Of a stretch of 64,000 nt of DNA, positions 44,251 to 53,235 are shown piece after piece. Below the pieces are notes generated by a model. It made no database searches. It saw nothing but the letters and a program-made list of their open reading frames with translations, and was not told where the DNA came from. Both the position numbers and the translations under genes were made by a program. Each line of letters opens with the position of its first letter. Within the stretch, counting starts at the first letter, position 1. The stretch is taken from assembly GCA_044226785.1 (NCBI GenBank), contig JBGAGK010000006.1, forward strand, positions 62,001 to 126,000, given 5' to 3'. The DNA comes from TMP-86 sp039807285. GTDB taxonomy: Bacteria > Pseudomonadota > Gammaproteobacteria > Steroidobacterales > Steroidobacteraceae.

Positions 44251-46146
44251 ATGAATCCGCCGGACGACAGATTCCCGTTGCTTTCGCGCATCGACTCACC
44301 GGCCGACCTGCGCGATCTGCCACGCTCGCAACTCCAGGAGCTCAATGACGAATTGCGCCGCTACCTGATCACCACGGTCAGCCAGATGGGCGGGCATTTC
44401 GCGGCAGGACTGGGCACGGTGGAACTGACGGTTGCCCTTCATCGCGTCTTCGACACACCGCAGGACCGGCTCATATGGGATGTGGGCCACCAGGCCTATC
44501 CGCACAAGGTGCTGACCGGGCGGCGCGACCAGTTGCGAACCATCAAGCAGGCCGGTGGCCTGGCACCGTTCCCCACCCGTGAGGAAAGCCCCTTTGACAC
44601 ATTCGGGGTGGGCCATTCGAGCACCTCCATCAGCGCGGCACTGGGCATGGCCATTGCCGCGGCCGCCCGCGCAGAATCCCGACGTGTCATCGCAGTCATA
44701 GGCGATGGCGCGATGAGCGCCGGCATGGCGTTCGAGGCGCTGAATCACGCAGGGAGCCTCGACGTGAACCTGCTGGTCATCCTCAACGACAACGACATGT
44801 CGATATCGGAAAACGTCGGCGCCATGTCGAACTACTTCGCCAGGGTCCTTTCCGGCAAGCTCTACGCAACCCTGCGCGAAGGCGGCAAGAAGGTGCTGCG
44901 GCAGATGCCCACCGTCTGGGAGCTGGCCCGCCGCTCCGAATCACACATGAAGGGCATGGTCCTGCCTGGAACCATCTTCGAGGAAATGGGGCTCAACTAC
45001 ATCGGGCCCATCGACGGACACGATCTGGATGCGCTGATACGCACGCTGCAGAACATGCGCGACCTGAAGGGTCCGCAGTTCCTGCACGTGGTCACCCGCA
45101 AGGGCAAGGGATTCGCCGCTGCCGAGGCCGATCCGATCAAGTGGCACGGACCCGGGCCTTTCGATGCCGCAAGTGCCACCATCTTCAAGGAAAAATCCAC
45201 CGGACCTTCCTACTCCCAGATCTTCGGCCAATGGCTGTGCGACATGGCCGAAAGGGATCCTCGCATCATCGGCATCACCCCGGCGATGCGCGAAGGCTCG
45301 GGCATGGTGGAGTTCGAAAGACGCTTTCCCGACCGCTATTTCGATGTGGCCATTGCCGAACAGCACGCGGTGACCTTTGCCGCCGGCCTCGCCTGCGAGG
45401 GAATGCGCCCGGTGGTTGCCATCTACTCCACGTTCCTGCAGCGCGCCTATGACCAGCTCATCCATGACGTGGCGCTCCAGAACCTGCCGGTGCTGTTCGC
45501 CGTGGATCGCGCCGGACTGGTGGGCGGGGACGGCGCCACCCACCAGGGAAGCTTCGACTTCAGCTTTCTGCGCTGCATCCCCAATCTGGTGATCATGGCG
45601 CCAAGCGACGAGAATGAATGCCGGCAGATGCTGTACACCGGGACAACCCTCCCCGGCCCATCTGCTGTGCGCTATCCGCGCGGCAACGGGCCCGGTGAGC
45701 CGGCGCGGACGGAAATGACCGGGCTTCCGGTTGGCAAGGCAGCGCTGCGCCGCGAGGGCCGGTCAGGTCTTGTGTTTCTCGGTTTCGGAAGCATGGTGGC
45801 GGTGGCCGGGCAACTCGGAGAGGAATTCGACGCCACGGTCGTGAACATGAGATATGTCAAGCCTCTGGACGAGGAGCTGGTCTGCCGTCTGGCATCCAGA
45901 GCCCGGGCGATCGTCACCCTGGAGGAGAATGTCGTGGCGGGCGGCGCTGGCAGCGCCGTGGCGGAATCCCTGAGCCGGGCGGGACTGTGCCTGCCGATCC
46001 TGCACATCGGCATTCCAGACCGGTTCATCGCACATGGTTCCCGTGAGGACTGCCTGGCGGATGCCGGGCTGGATCTGGTGTCGGTCCGCATGCGGGTGCA
46101 GGCCTGGTGGCGCCCCGGTTTGCGTCTGGCCGCCGAAGCCAACTGA
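44251..46146 (+). CDS. dxs: 1-deoxy-D-xylulose-5-phosphate synthase
   Basis: First enzyme of the MEP pathway: joins pyruvate and glyceraldehyde-3-phosphate, using thiamine diphosphate. The 631 residues contain WDVGHQAYPHKVLTGR near 70, the ThDP/Mg motif GDGAMSAGMAFEALN near 150 and the transketolase-type catalytic region DVAIAEQHAVTFAAGLA near 370. It lies in the order xseB-ispA-dxs-folE2, all on one strand. thiL further on makes the thiamine diphosphate that it uses. Confidence 0.97.
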   Translation: MNPPDDRFPLLSRIDSPADLRDLPRSQLQELNDELRRYLITTVSQMGGHFAAGLGTVELTVALHRVFDTPQDRLIWDVGHQAYPHKVLTGRRDQLRTIKQAGGLAPFPTREESPFDTFGVGHSSTSISAALGMAIAAAARAESRRVIAVIGDGAMSAGMAFEALNHAGSLDVNLLVILNDNDMSISENVGAMSNYFARVLSGKLYATLREGGKKVLRQMPTVWELARRSESHMKGMVLPGTIFEEMGLNYIGPIDGHDLDALIRTLQNMRDLKGPQFLHVVTRKGKGFAAAEADPIKWHGPGPFDAASATIFKEKSTGPSYSQIFGQWLCDMAERDPRIIGITPAMREGSGMVEFERRFPDRYFDVAIAEQHAVTFAAGLACEGMRPVVAIYSTFLQRAYDQLIHDVALQNLPVLFAVDRAGLVGGDGATHQGSFDFSFLRCIPNLVIMAPSDENECRQMLYTGTTLPGPSAVRYPRGNGPGEPARTEMTGLPVGKAALRREGRSGLVFLGFGSMVAVAGQLGEEFDATVVNMRYVKPLDEELVCRLASRARAIVTLEENVVAGGAGSAVAESLSRAGLCLPILHIGIPDRFIAHGSREDCLADAGLDLVSVRMRVQAWWRPGLRLAAEAN

Positions 46147-46164
46147 GGGCAGAATCGAGGACGC

Positions 46165-46992
46165 ATGAGTGTAGAAAATCCCCTGAAGCGGAAGAAACCC
46201 CTGGGTTCGGGCATCGAGGACGTGCAGGGCCGGTCGGACCAGCGGCAGGTGCCGATCAACAAGGTCGGCGTCAAGGACATCTATCACCCGGTACGGGTGC
46301 GCGACCGTGCAGGCGGCGAGCAGCACACCATTGCCAACTTCAACATGTACGTCAACCTGCCGCATGACTTCAAGGGCACACACATGTCACGCTTCGTGGA
46401 GATACTCCACCGCGGCGAACGTGAGATCTCGGTGGAGTCATTCCGGCGCATGCTGGCAGACATGACGCATCATCTGGATGCCACCGCAGGCCACATCGAA
46501 ATGTCATTCCCGTATTTCGTCATGAAACGCGCGCCGGTCTCCGGCGTGCAGAGCCTGATGGATTACAAGGTCTCCATGCATGGGGAGCATCGCGAGGGCC
46601 GGACTCACATCTGGGTGAAAGTCGTGGTCGCGGCCACCAGCCTGTGCCCCTGCTCGAAGGAGATCTCCGAATACGGGGCACACAACCAGCGCTCCCACAT
46701 CACCATCAATGCCCGCATCCGGGAGCACATGTGGCTGGAGGAACTGATCGAGATTGCGGAAAGCCAGGCCTCCTGCGAGGTCTACGGCATCCTCAAGCGG
46801 TCAGACGAGAAATTCGTGACCGAACGTGCCTACACGAACCCGAAATTCGTGGAGGACATCGTTCGTGACGTGGCAGTGGCATTGAACCACGAAGCCCGGG
46901 TGCGCGCCTACACGGTGGAATGCGAGAATTTCGAGTCGATCCACAACCACTCGGCGTACGCCCTGATCGAGCACGACAAGGACGCGGACTGA
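46165..46992 (+). CDS. folE2: GTP cyclohydrolase FolE2 (type IB)
   Basis: Converts GTP to dihydroneopterin triphosphate for folate and queuosine-type pathways. The 275 residues belong to the COG1469 type IB family, which is unrelated in sequence to the zinc-dependent FolE. Motifs are NMYVNLPHDFKGTHMSRFVE near 60 and the metal-site Cys in TSLCPCSKEISEYGAHNQR near 155-173. It follows dxs by 18 bases. Type IB enzymes can use other metals when zinc is scarce. Whether a zinc type copy exists in the genome cannot be seen here. Confidence 0.95.
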   Translation: MSVENPLKRKKPLGSGIEDVQGRSDQRQVPINKVGVKDIYHPVRVRDRAGGEQHTIANFNMYVNLPHDFKGTHMSRFVEILHRGEREISVESFRRMLADMTHHLDATAGHIEMSFPYFVMKRAPVSGVQSLMDYKVSMHGEHREGRTHIWVKVVVAATSLCPCSKEISEYGAHNQRSHITINARIREHMWLEELIEIAESQASCEVYGILKRSDEKFVTERAYTNPKFVEDIVRDVAVALNHEARVRAYTVECENFESIHNHSAYALIEHDKDAD

Positions 46993-46996
46993 AGGC

Positions 46997-48319
46997 TCAG
47001 GCGGTGCCGGCTTCGGCGCGCTGCAGACGGCCGATCATGTTGCGCAGGAAGACCTGGTTGAACCTCAACTGGCATTCCGCCGAGACCTGCTCCAGCAGGG
47101 TCGAGCTCACCTTCATCACGGTCACCGAACCGGCGGCGCGGATGGTGGCCGTGCGCTTGGCCCCGCGAACGTAGGACGTCTCGCCAAAGCAGTCCCCCGC
47201 ATCCAGCTGGCCCAGCGCCCGTGCATTTCGTTCCACTGCCACGATGCCGTGCACGATGATGTAGAAGCGGTCATCCATCTCGCCTTCCTTGACGATCTCC
47301 TCGCGGTCAGCATAGTCCTGCCAGCTGCTGGCCCGCAGCACCTCCCAGATTTCCTCGTGCGAGAACTCATGGAAGAACTTCAGCTTGCGCAACATGCTGA
47401 ACTGTTCCTGCTGGTCGATGCGCTTGTACTGCGCCCGCAGCTTCTGATGCACGCGGGTCAGTTCCGCGGCGAAATCCAGCCCCGTCTTGTAGCGCTTGGC
47501 AGGATCCTTCTGCAGCGCCATCGCCGTCACGTTCTCCAGTTCCTCGGGGATTTCCGGACGAAGCGTGTGGATGGGCGGCGGCGTCGCAAACACGATCTGG
47601 TGCAGGAGTTTCTGCAGGTTGCCGGCACGGAACGGCCGGGTCCCGGTCAGCAGTTCGTACATCACCGCACCCAGCGAATACAGGTCCGAGCGGTTGGTCA
47701 GCTCGACGGACTGCACCTGCTCGGGTGACATGTACGAGGGGCTTCCGGCAATGCCCTCGATGCGCGAGATCTCCGAATCCGCGACCAGCGCAATGCCAAA
47801 ATCGATGATGCGCACGTCACTGTCCAGCGTGAGCATGATGTTGCTGGGCTTGATGTCGCGATGGATGACGCCGCGCGAGTGCGCGTAATGCAGGGCGCGC
47901 GCCGCCTTGTAGATGATCTCGACCACATCATCCACGCGCAGCAGGTTGTCCGGCCGGCAATAGGCAGACAGGGTCCGGGCACCATGCACGTGCTCGGTGA
48001 CGATGTAGCAGCGGCCGTTTTCCTCGCCCGCGTCATAGATGGGCAGGATGTTCGGGTGTTGCAGCATGCCCACCATGTGGGCCTCGGACAGGAACATCTT
48101 GCGGGCAATGCGGCGGCGCTCCTCATCGCCACTGGCGTCGATGCTGTAGACCTTGATGGCAACGTCGCGCCCGTAATACGGATCGTGCGACAGGTACACC
48201 GTACCGGTGCTGCCGCGGCCCACCTCATTGATGATCACGTACTTGCCGATCTTCTCGGGTATCGGCGGCTGACGTCCCGCAGCGGGTTTATGGGAGTTCA
48301 GGGATCGCAGGTTGCTCAC
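46997..48319 (-). CDS. Ser/Thr protein kinase with cyclic-nucleotide-binding domain
   Basis: 440 residues without a membrane helix. The kinase domain (about 25-290) has a canonical glycine loop GRGSTGTVY, DVAIKVY, VIHRDIKPSNIML and IIDFGIAL. The C-terminal 120 residues form a cyclic-nucleotide-binding fold (EIVKEGEMDDRFYIIVHGIV, LDAGDCFGETSYVRGAKRTA, ATIRA). The FGETS...RTATI phosphate cassette is nearly complete, so cAMP or cGMP may control the kinase. It converges on folE2 with a 4-base gap. It may act in a signalling chain with the FHA protein at the right edge, though it is 14 kb away. Confidence 0.92.
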   Translation of the reverse strand: MSNLRSLNSHKPAAGRQPPIPEKIGKYVIINEVGRGSTGTVYLSHDPYYGRDVAIKVYSIDASGDEERRRIARKMFLSEAHMVGMLQHPNILPIYDAGEENGRCYIVTEHVHGARTLSAYCRPDNLLRVDDVVEIIYKAARALHYAHSRGVIHRDIKPSNIMLTLDSDVRIIDFGIALVADSEISRIEGIAGSPSYMSPEQVQSVELTNRSDLYSLGAVMYELLTGTRPFRAGNLQKLLHQIVFATPPPIHTLRPEIPEELENVTAMALQKDPAKRYKTGLDFAAELTRVHQKLRAQYKRIDQQEQFSMLRKLKFFHEFSHEEIWEVLRASSWQDYADREEIVKEGEMDDRFYIIVHGIVAVERNARALGQLDAGDCFGETSYVRGAKRTATIRAAGSVTVMKVSSTLLEQVSAECQLRFNQVFLRNMIGRLQRAEAGTA

Positions 48320-48409
48320 GTCGGTCAGCCACTGGCACGGGGGTTGGGGATGGTGAGCGCCAGCATACTTAACGAGACCGGGATCAGACTGTGACGGAGG
48401 TCCGCCGCT

Positions 48410-49408
48410 TCAGCGAAAATGCTCGTAACCGGCTGGATGGCCCTCGAGCGGTCTGCCATCCATCGACCACGTCACACCGCTCCCGGCGCACAGTTCGCCG
48501 ATCTGCGAAAGCTTCAGCTGGCATTGCCCGGCCGCTGCCAGCAGGTCTGCCAGCCTTCCGGAAGGCACGGACAGAAGCAGCTCGTAGTCATCGCCACCCG
48601 ACAGCGCCCAGTGCCGCGCCTTCTCCTGCGGCACGAGGGACCGCAGCGCCGGCGACAGTGGCAAACGATCCACTGCCACCCGGGCGGCCACGCCGCTGGC
48701 CATGGCGAGCTTCGGCAGATCGCCGGCAATCCCGTCCGACAGATCCATGGCGGCCGTGGCGAGACCCCGAGCCAGGCGGCCAAATTCCACCCTGGGCTCG
48801 GGGTATTCGAACCGGTGGCGCAACTCGCTGCGGAAAGACGTGGCTGCTCTCGCCCCCTTCTCGTCCGCCGGTGCGTCTGCCCGCAGGTTGCCGCTTGCGA
48901 TGGCAAGCCCGGCCGCGGCATCACCCAGGGTTCCAGTCACCACCAGCAGATCGCCCGGCCGTCCGCCACTGCGACGCAGCGCAGTGCCACGCTCCACCCA
49001 GCCCGACAGTTGCACGCTCACCGTCAAGGGACCCGAGGTGGTGTCACCGCCGACCAGCTCGACACCGTGACGCCCGGCGAGATCGAACCAGCCGTCCGCA
49101 AACTCCCCGAGCCAGCGCTCCTCAGGCTCCCGCAATGTCAGGCCCATCAACGCCCAGGCCGGTGTGGCGCCCATGGCCGCCAGATCGCTCAGATTCACTG
49201 CCAGCGCACGATGGCCGACACTGCGTGCATCGGCATCTTCCGGAAAATGCCGGCCCGCAACGATGGTGTCCAGCGCTGCGACCAGATCGCTCCCCGGTGG
49301 CAGTTCCAGCAGCGCCGCGTCATCGCCAATGCCGAGCCTCACGCCGTGATCATGATGCGGGGGCCGGCGGAAGAACCGGTCGATGATTTCGAATTCACCC
49401 AGCGCCAT
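48410..49408 (-). CDS. thiL: Thiamine-monophosphate kinase
   Basis: Phosphorylates thiamine monophosphate to thiamine diphosphate. In the 332 residues the N-terminal GEFEIIDRF, GIGDDAALL near 27 and the later MGATPAWALMGLTL and GGDTTSGPLTVS match ThiL; AMDLSDGIAGDLPK near 215 and SGGDDYELL near 270 complete the signature. It is the last gene of the unit nrdR-ribD-ribE-ribB-ribH-nusB-thiL, 18 bases after nusB. Confidence 0.96.
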   Translation of the reverse strand: MALGEFEIIDRFFRRPPHHDHGVRLGIGDDAALLELPPGSDLVAALDTIVAGRHFPEDADARSVGHRALAVNLSDLAAMGATPAWALMGLTLREPEERWLGEFADGWFDLAGRHGVELVGGDTTSGPLTVSVQLSGWVERGTALRRSGGRPGDLLVVTGTLGDAAAGLAIASGNLRADAPADEKGARAATSFRSELRHRFEYPEPRVEFGRLARGLATAAMDLSDGIAGDLPKLAMASGVAARVAVDRLPLSPALRSLVPQEKARHWALSGGDDYELLLSVPSGRLADLLAAAGQCQLKLSQIGELCAGSGVTWSMDGRPLEGHPAGYEHFR

Positions 49409-49426
49409 GCACCTGCCCAGTGCCGG

Positions 49427-49870
49427 TCAGGATGCGGCACCGTATTCGGTGCTGCGCATTTCGCGTGCCGCCCGGTCCAGCACCGCATTGACGTACTTGT
49501 GGCCGTCGGTCGCACCGAATCGCCTGGCCAGCTTCACCGCCTCGTCCAGGATCACCCGATAGGGCAGTTCCGGATGCGACAGCAACTCGTGCAACCCCAG
49601 CCAAAGGACGGCCCGCTCGACAGGATCCAGATCGTTCGGCAGGATCTGGCCGAACCGGGCCGCGAACGCGTCGAGTTCGCCGGTCTGCTCGCTGATCCCC
49701 ATCAGCAGCGAACGGAAGTATTCCAGGTCGGCGCGGCTGGCCTGGGGATCGGTGGCGTATTGCTGATAGACATCCTGCCAGGGGCGCGGATTGATCTGCA
49801 GTTGATACAAGGCCTGCAACGCCGCACGGCGCGCATGATGGCGCGCCCGGATCACTGCACGGCCATTCAT
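49427..49870 (-). CDS. nusB: Transcription antitermination protein NusB
   Basis: 147 residues. With NusE (S10) it binds boxA in rRNA leader transcripts. ARHHARRAALQALYQLQINP at the N-terminus and the C-terminal VERAVLWLGLHELLSHPELP, VILDEAVKLARRFG and YVNAVLDRAAR match the all-helical NusB. ATG 49870 overlaps the ribH stop by 4 bases; the frame extends further upstream only as a shadow of ribH. Confidence 0.96.
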   Translation of the reverse strand: MNGRAVIRARHHARRAALQALYQLQINPRPWQDVYQQYATDPQASRADLEYFRSLLMGISEQTGELDAFAARFGQILPNDLDPVERAVLWLGLHELLSHPELPYRVILDEAVKLARRFGATDGHKYVNAVLDRAAREMRSTEYGAAS

Positions 49871-50394
49871 TGGCCGCCCGTTCCACGTCCGGCCGCCCGC
49901 GGCATGCTGCGCAGCAGGTGCACCATGTCGATGGCGGTCATCGCCGCATCCGCGCCCTTGTTGCCGCGACGGCCGCCGGCACGTTCGCGCGCCTGTTTCT
50001 CGGTGTCGGTGGTCAGCACACCGAAGATCACCGGCACGCCGGTATCCAGCGCCACCCGCGACAGACCTGCCGCGCACTCGCCAGCCACGAAATCGAAATG
50101 AGGCGTATCGCCGCGGATCACGGCTCCCAGGGCGATGACTGCATGGAACCGGCCACTTCGCGCCAGACGCCGGGCAGCCACGGCCAGCTCGAACGCACCG
50201 GGCACCCGCCACACGGACACGTTGCCGCGCGCTGCACCGTGAGCGAGGAGCAATTCCAGAGCGCCATCGACCAGGGGCGTGACGATGAAGTCGTTGAAGC
50301 GGGCCGCCACGATGCCGATGCGCAGGCCGCGGGCGCGGCGCTGCCGCTGTTCCGCCTGCTGGCGTGAAGGACCTGCACTGGAGTGGCTGGACAT
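49867..50394 (-). CDS. ribH: 6,7-dimethyl-8-ribityllumazine synthase
   Basis: Next-to-last riboflavin step. 175 residues with IGIVAARFNDFIVTPLVDGA near 30, WRVPGAFELAVAARRLA, VIALGAVIRGDTPHFDFVAG and the late GGRRGNKGADAAMTAIDMVH carrying the conserved basic segment. The N-terminal 25 residues are Ser/Gln/Arg-rich. ATG 50394 lies 10 bases after the ribB stop; an upstream start at 50427 would overlap ribB and is less likely. Confidence 0.96.
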   Translation of the reverse strand: MSSHSSAGPSRQQAEQRQRRARGLRIGIVAARFNDFIVTPLVDGALELLLAHGAARGNVSVWRVPGAFELAVAARRLARSGRFHAVIALGAVIRGDTPHFDFVAGECAAGLSRVALDTGVPVIFGVLTTDTEKQARERAGGRRGNKGADAAMTAIDMVHLLRSMPRAAGRGTGGQ

Positions 50395-50404
50395 GATGCG
50401 CGGA

Positions 50405-51541
50405 TTATAGGCTGTGGCCACCGACATAGTCGGTGACTTCCAGTCCGAATGCTGCCAGGCCCTGCAACTGCTTGGGCGCGCTCAGCACCCGCATTCGGGT
50501 GAGCCCCAGGTCCTTCAGGATCTGCGCACCGATCCCGTGAGTGCGCAGCACTGTCGCACCCGGCAAATGGGCCCCGGGGCGGGTATCGGCCATGCGGGCA
50601 TCCACCCTGGCATCGAGCTGGCGCACGCTGGCCATCAGGTCGCGAGGCGTCTCTTCCGGCTGCAGGATCACCATCACGCCGGAGGGTTCTCGCGCGATGC
50701 GCTCGATGGCTGCGCGCAGCGGCCATCCCAGGCTCTCCGCCTGGACTCCCACCAGATCGCGCAGCGTTTCCTTCACATGCACCCGGACCAGCGGCGGCAC
50801 TGCCGGGTCCAGCTCGCCCTTGACCAGCACGATGTGCACGTTCCGGTGCACGTGATCCTCATAACAGCAGAGGCGAAAGCTGCCAAACTCGGTCTGGACG
50901 GTACCGTCGTAGATGCGCTCCACGGTTCGCTCGTTCTTCAGCCGGTACCGTATCAGGTCGGCGATCGTGCCGATCCTGAGCGAATGATGCCGGGCGAACT
51001 TCTCCAGATCCGCCCGCCGCGCCATGGTCCCGTCGTCATTGAGCACTTCGACGATGACCGCCGCCGGCTCGAATCCGGCCAACCGGGCCAGATCGCAGCC
51101 CGCCTCGGTATGGCCGGCGCGCGTGAGCACGCCGCCCGGCTGAGCCATCAGCGGGAAGATGTGTCCCGGCTGCCGAAGGTTCTCCGGAACCGCATCGGGG
51201 GCAACCGCCGCGCGCACGGTCTGCGCGCGATCATGCGCGGATATGCCCGTGGTGACGCCCTCCGCCGCCTCGATGGACAGCGTGAAATTCGTCCGGTGGG
51301 ATTCGTCGGTGTCGGACACCATGAGCGGCAGGCGCAGCTGACGGCAGCGCTCGCGCGTAAGCGTCAGGCAGATCAGTCCACGGCCGTAGCGGGCCATGAA
51401 ATTGATGTCCTCGGGCCGTACACGGCTCGCAGCCATGATCAGATCGCCCTCGTTCTCGCGATCCTCGTCGTCCATGATCACGACCATGCGACCCTGGCGC
51501 AGGTCCTCGAGGATCTCGTCGATGCTGTTGAAGCCAGTCAT
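50405..51541 (-). CDS. ribB: 3,4-dihydroxy-2-butanone-4-phosphate synthase with degenerate GTP cyclohydrolase II-like domain
   Basis: The N-terminal half (to about 205) is a complete RibB: MDDEDRENEGDLI near 24, RTNFTLSIEA, TTGISAHDRA, PGHIFPLMAQPGGVLTRAGH and TEAGCDLARL. It makes the four-carbon unit of riboflavin from ribulose-5-phosphate. The C-terminal half aligns with GTP cyclohydrolase II only in outline: it reads VRVHVKETLRDLVGVQAESL where a real RibA has its zinc cysteines. The conserved RQEGRG-type GTP loop is also missing. It is a RibBX-type hybrid, and a true RibA must be elsewhere. The start is ATG 51541; GTG 51553 is an alternative. Confidence 0.92.
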   Translation of the reverse strand: MTGFNSIDEILEDLRQGRMVVIMDDEDRENEGDLIMAASRVRPEDINFMARYGRGLICLTLTRERCRQLRLPLMVSDTDESHRTNFTLSIEAAEGVTTGISAHDRAQTVRAAVAPDAVPENLRQPGHIFPLMAQPGGVLTRAGHTEAGCDLARLAGFEPAAVIVEVLNDDGTMARRADLEKFARHHSLRIGTIADLIRYRLKNERTVERIYDGTVQTEFGSFRLCCYEDHVHRNVHIVLVKGELDPAVPPLVRVHVKETLRDLVGVQAESLGWPLRAAIERIAREPSGVMVILQPEETPRDLMASVRQLDARVDARMADTRPGAHLPGATVLRTHGIGAQILKDLGLTRMRVLSAPKQLQGLAAFGLEVTDYVGGHSL

Positions 51542-51555
51542 GGATCCGGACACCT

Positions 51556-52149
51556 TCAGTTCTTTGGCAACAATCGGTCAAGGTAGCGCGCGATCAGGTC
51601 GATTTCCACGTTGACCTGATCATCCACCCCGCGACTTCCCAGGGAGGTCACGGCAAGGGTATGCGGGATGATGTTCACATCGAAACGGCGTTCCTGCACC
51701 GAGTTCACGGTCAGGCTCACACCGTCCAGGCATATCGATCCCTTGGCTGCGACAAATCGCATCAGTTCCTTCGGCAGTTCGAACTCCATGCGCCGCGAGC
51801 GCGCGTCCGCGTGCATGGACACGAGCCGACCGATGCCATCCACATGCCCGCTCACCAGATGACCGCCGAGCGCATCTCCGGCCCTCAGCGCAGGCTCCAG
51901 GTTCACCGGATCCCCGGGACCCAGCCGCGACAGGGTGGTCCGCAGCAGCGTCTCACGGGAGACATCAGCTTCGAACCTCTGGTCCTCCCGTTCGACCACC
52001 GTCAGGCACACGCCCTGGACGCTGATACTGTCACCGATGCGGATCCGTCCGAAATCCAGGCCGGCAGCATGAATGCCAAGGCGCAGGTCGCCATCGCGGG
52101 TCTGCACCGAATCGACCCTGCCCAGCGCCGTGATGATGCCGGTGAACAT
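51556..52149 (-). CDS. ribE: Riboflavin synthase
   Basis: Last riboflavin step, dismutating two lumazines. The 197 residues form two lumazine-binding repeats: one starts MFTGIITALGRVDSVQTRDG and contains GDSISVQGVCLTV; the other has HLVSGHVDGIG and GSICLDGVSLTVN. Repeat symmetry and length are normal. It starts 3 bases after ribD and is followed by the ribB hybrid. The order ribD-ribE-ribB-ribH is the usual one. Confidence 0.96.
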   Translation of the reverse strand: MFTGIITALGRVDSVQTRDGDLRLGIHAAGLDFGRIRIGDSISVQGVCLTVVEREDQRFEADVSRETLLRTTLSRLGPGDPVNLEPALRAGDALGGHLVSGHVDGIGRLVSMHADARSRRMEFELPKELMRFVAAKGSICLDGVSLTVNSVQERRFDVNIIPHTLAVTSLGSRGVDDQVNVEIDLIARYLDRLLPKN

Positions 52150-52152
52150 GCC

Positions 52153-53235
52153 TCAGTGCGCTCTTCGCAGCAGGACGCGCAGATCATCTCCGATGCGCAG
52201 TGCGTCGGCGTACTCGTAGCGAAATGCACTCGCAAGCTCCGCAGGAGCAGCCAGCTGCATCAGCGGCATGGCCGATGAGCCAAGCAGCAGGGGCGCCATG
52301 TACAGCAGCAGTTCATCGGCAAGGCCCGCCTGCACGAAGGCCCCTGACAATCGCGCACCTGCTTCCACCAGCACCTCATTCACCTCGAGTTCCGCCAGCC
52401 TCGCAAGCACGGCCGGCAGGTCCAGCTGTCCGTTGCGGGATTCCACCGCAAGCACCGTGGCTGGATAGCCGGCCGGCACGTTTACACCGGGCGCAGAGAA
52501 TACCAGTGCCTGTCCGCCGGCGAAGAGCCGTGCGCTCCCCGGCACCGAAAGCGAGGCATCGAGCAGGATGCGCCTGGGCTGCCGCACCCAGGAACCATAC
52601 TCCCAGCGAACGTCCAGGCGCGGGTCATCCACCCGGGCCGTACCGGCACCGGTCAGGATGGCGGAGCTCCGGGCACGCCAGCGCTGTACGTCGGCGCGCG
52701 CCGCCTCACCGGTGATCCAGCGGCTTCGGCCGTCCGCCAGGGCCGTGCGGCCATCCAGGCTCATGCCGAGCTTGACCCGCACCCACGGCCGGCCGCGCTC
52801 GAACCGCGAGTAGAATCCGGGATTGAGCCTTCGGGCCTCGGCCTCGAGCAACCCCGTCCGCACTTGCACACCGGCATCGCGCAGCCGCGCAAAACCGGCT
52901 CCCGCCACACGCGGACTCGGGTCGGGCCCGGGTGCCACCACCCGGCGCACTCCGGCCGCAATCAGTGCGTCCGCGCAGGGAGGCGTGCGTCCGGCATGAG
53001 AACAGGGCTCCAGGCTCACATAGGCCGTGCAGCCCGCAACTTCCCGCTGCGCTGCACGCAGCGCCGCCACCTCGGCATGTGCCTGGCCCGCCCGTTCATG
53101 CCAGCCTTCGGCAATCACTCTGCCATCCCTGACCAGAACACATCCGACACGGGGATTCGGGTCCGCGGTATTCAGCCCACGCGCGGCAAGTTCGAGTGCG
53201 CGACCGAGGAAGGTCGCATCAGCATCGCCGCTCAT
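52153..53235 (-). CDS. ribD: Riboflavin biosynthesis deaminase/reductase
   Basis: Bifunctional. The N-terminal deaminase (to about 145) has the zinc site HAEVAAL near 53 and LEPCSHAGRTPPCADALI near 77-94. The C-terminal reductase has VRVKLGMSLDGRTAL near 155, SRWITGEAAR and the late EVLVEAGARLSGAF. The 360 residues are a normal length. It overlaps nrdR by 4 bases (ATGA). Confidence 0.96.
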   Translation of the reverse strand: MSGDADATFLGRALELAARGLNTADPNPRVGCVLVRDGRVIAEGWHERAGQAHAEVAALRAAQREVAGCTAYVSLEPCSHAGRTPPCADALIAAGVRRVVAPGPDPSPRVAGAGFARLRDAGVQVRTGLLEAEARRLNPGFYSRFERGRPWVRVKLGMSLDGRTALADGRSRWITGEAARADVQRWRARSSAILTGAGTARVDDPRLDVRWEYGSWVRQPRRILLDASLSVPGSARLFAGGQALVFSAPGVNVPAGYPATVLAVESRNGQLDLPAVLARLAELEVNEVLVEAGARLSGAFVQAGLADELLLYMAPLLLGSSAMPLMQLAAPAELASAFRYEYADALRIGDDLRVLLRRAH

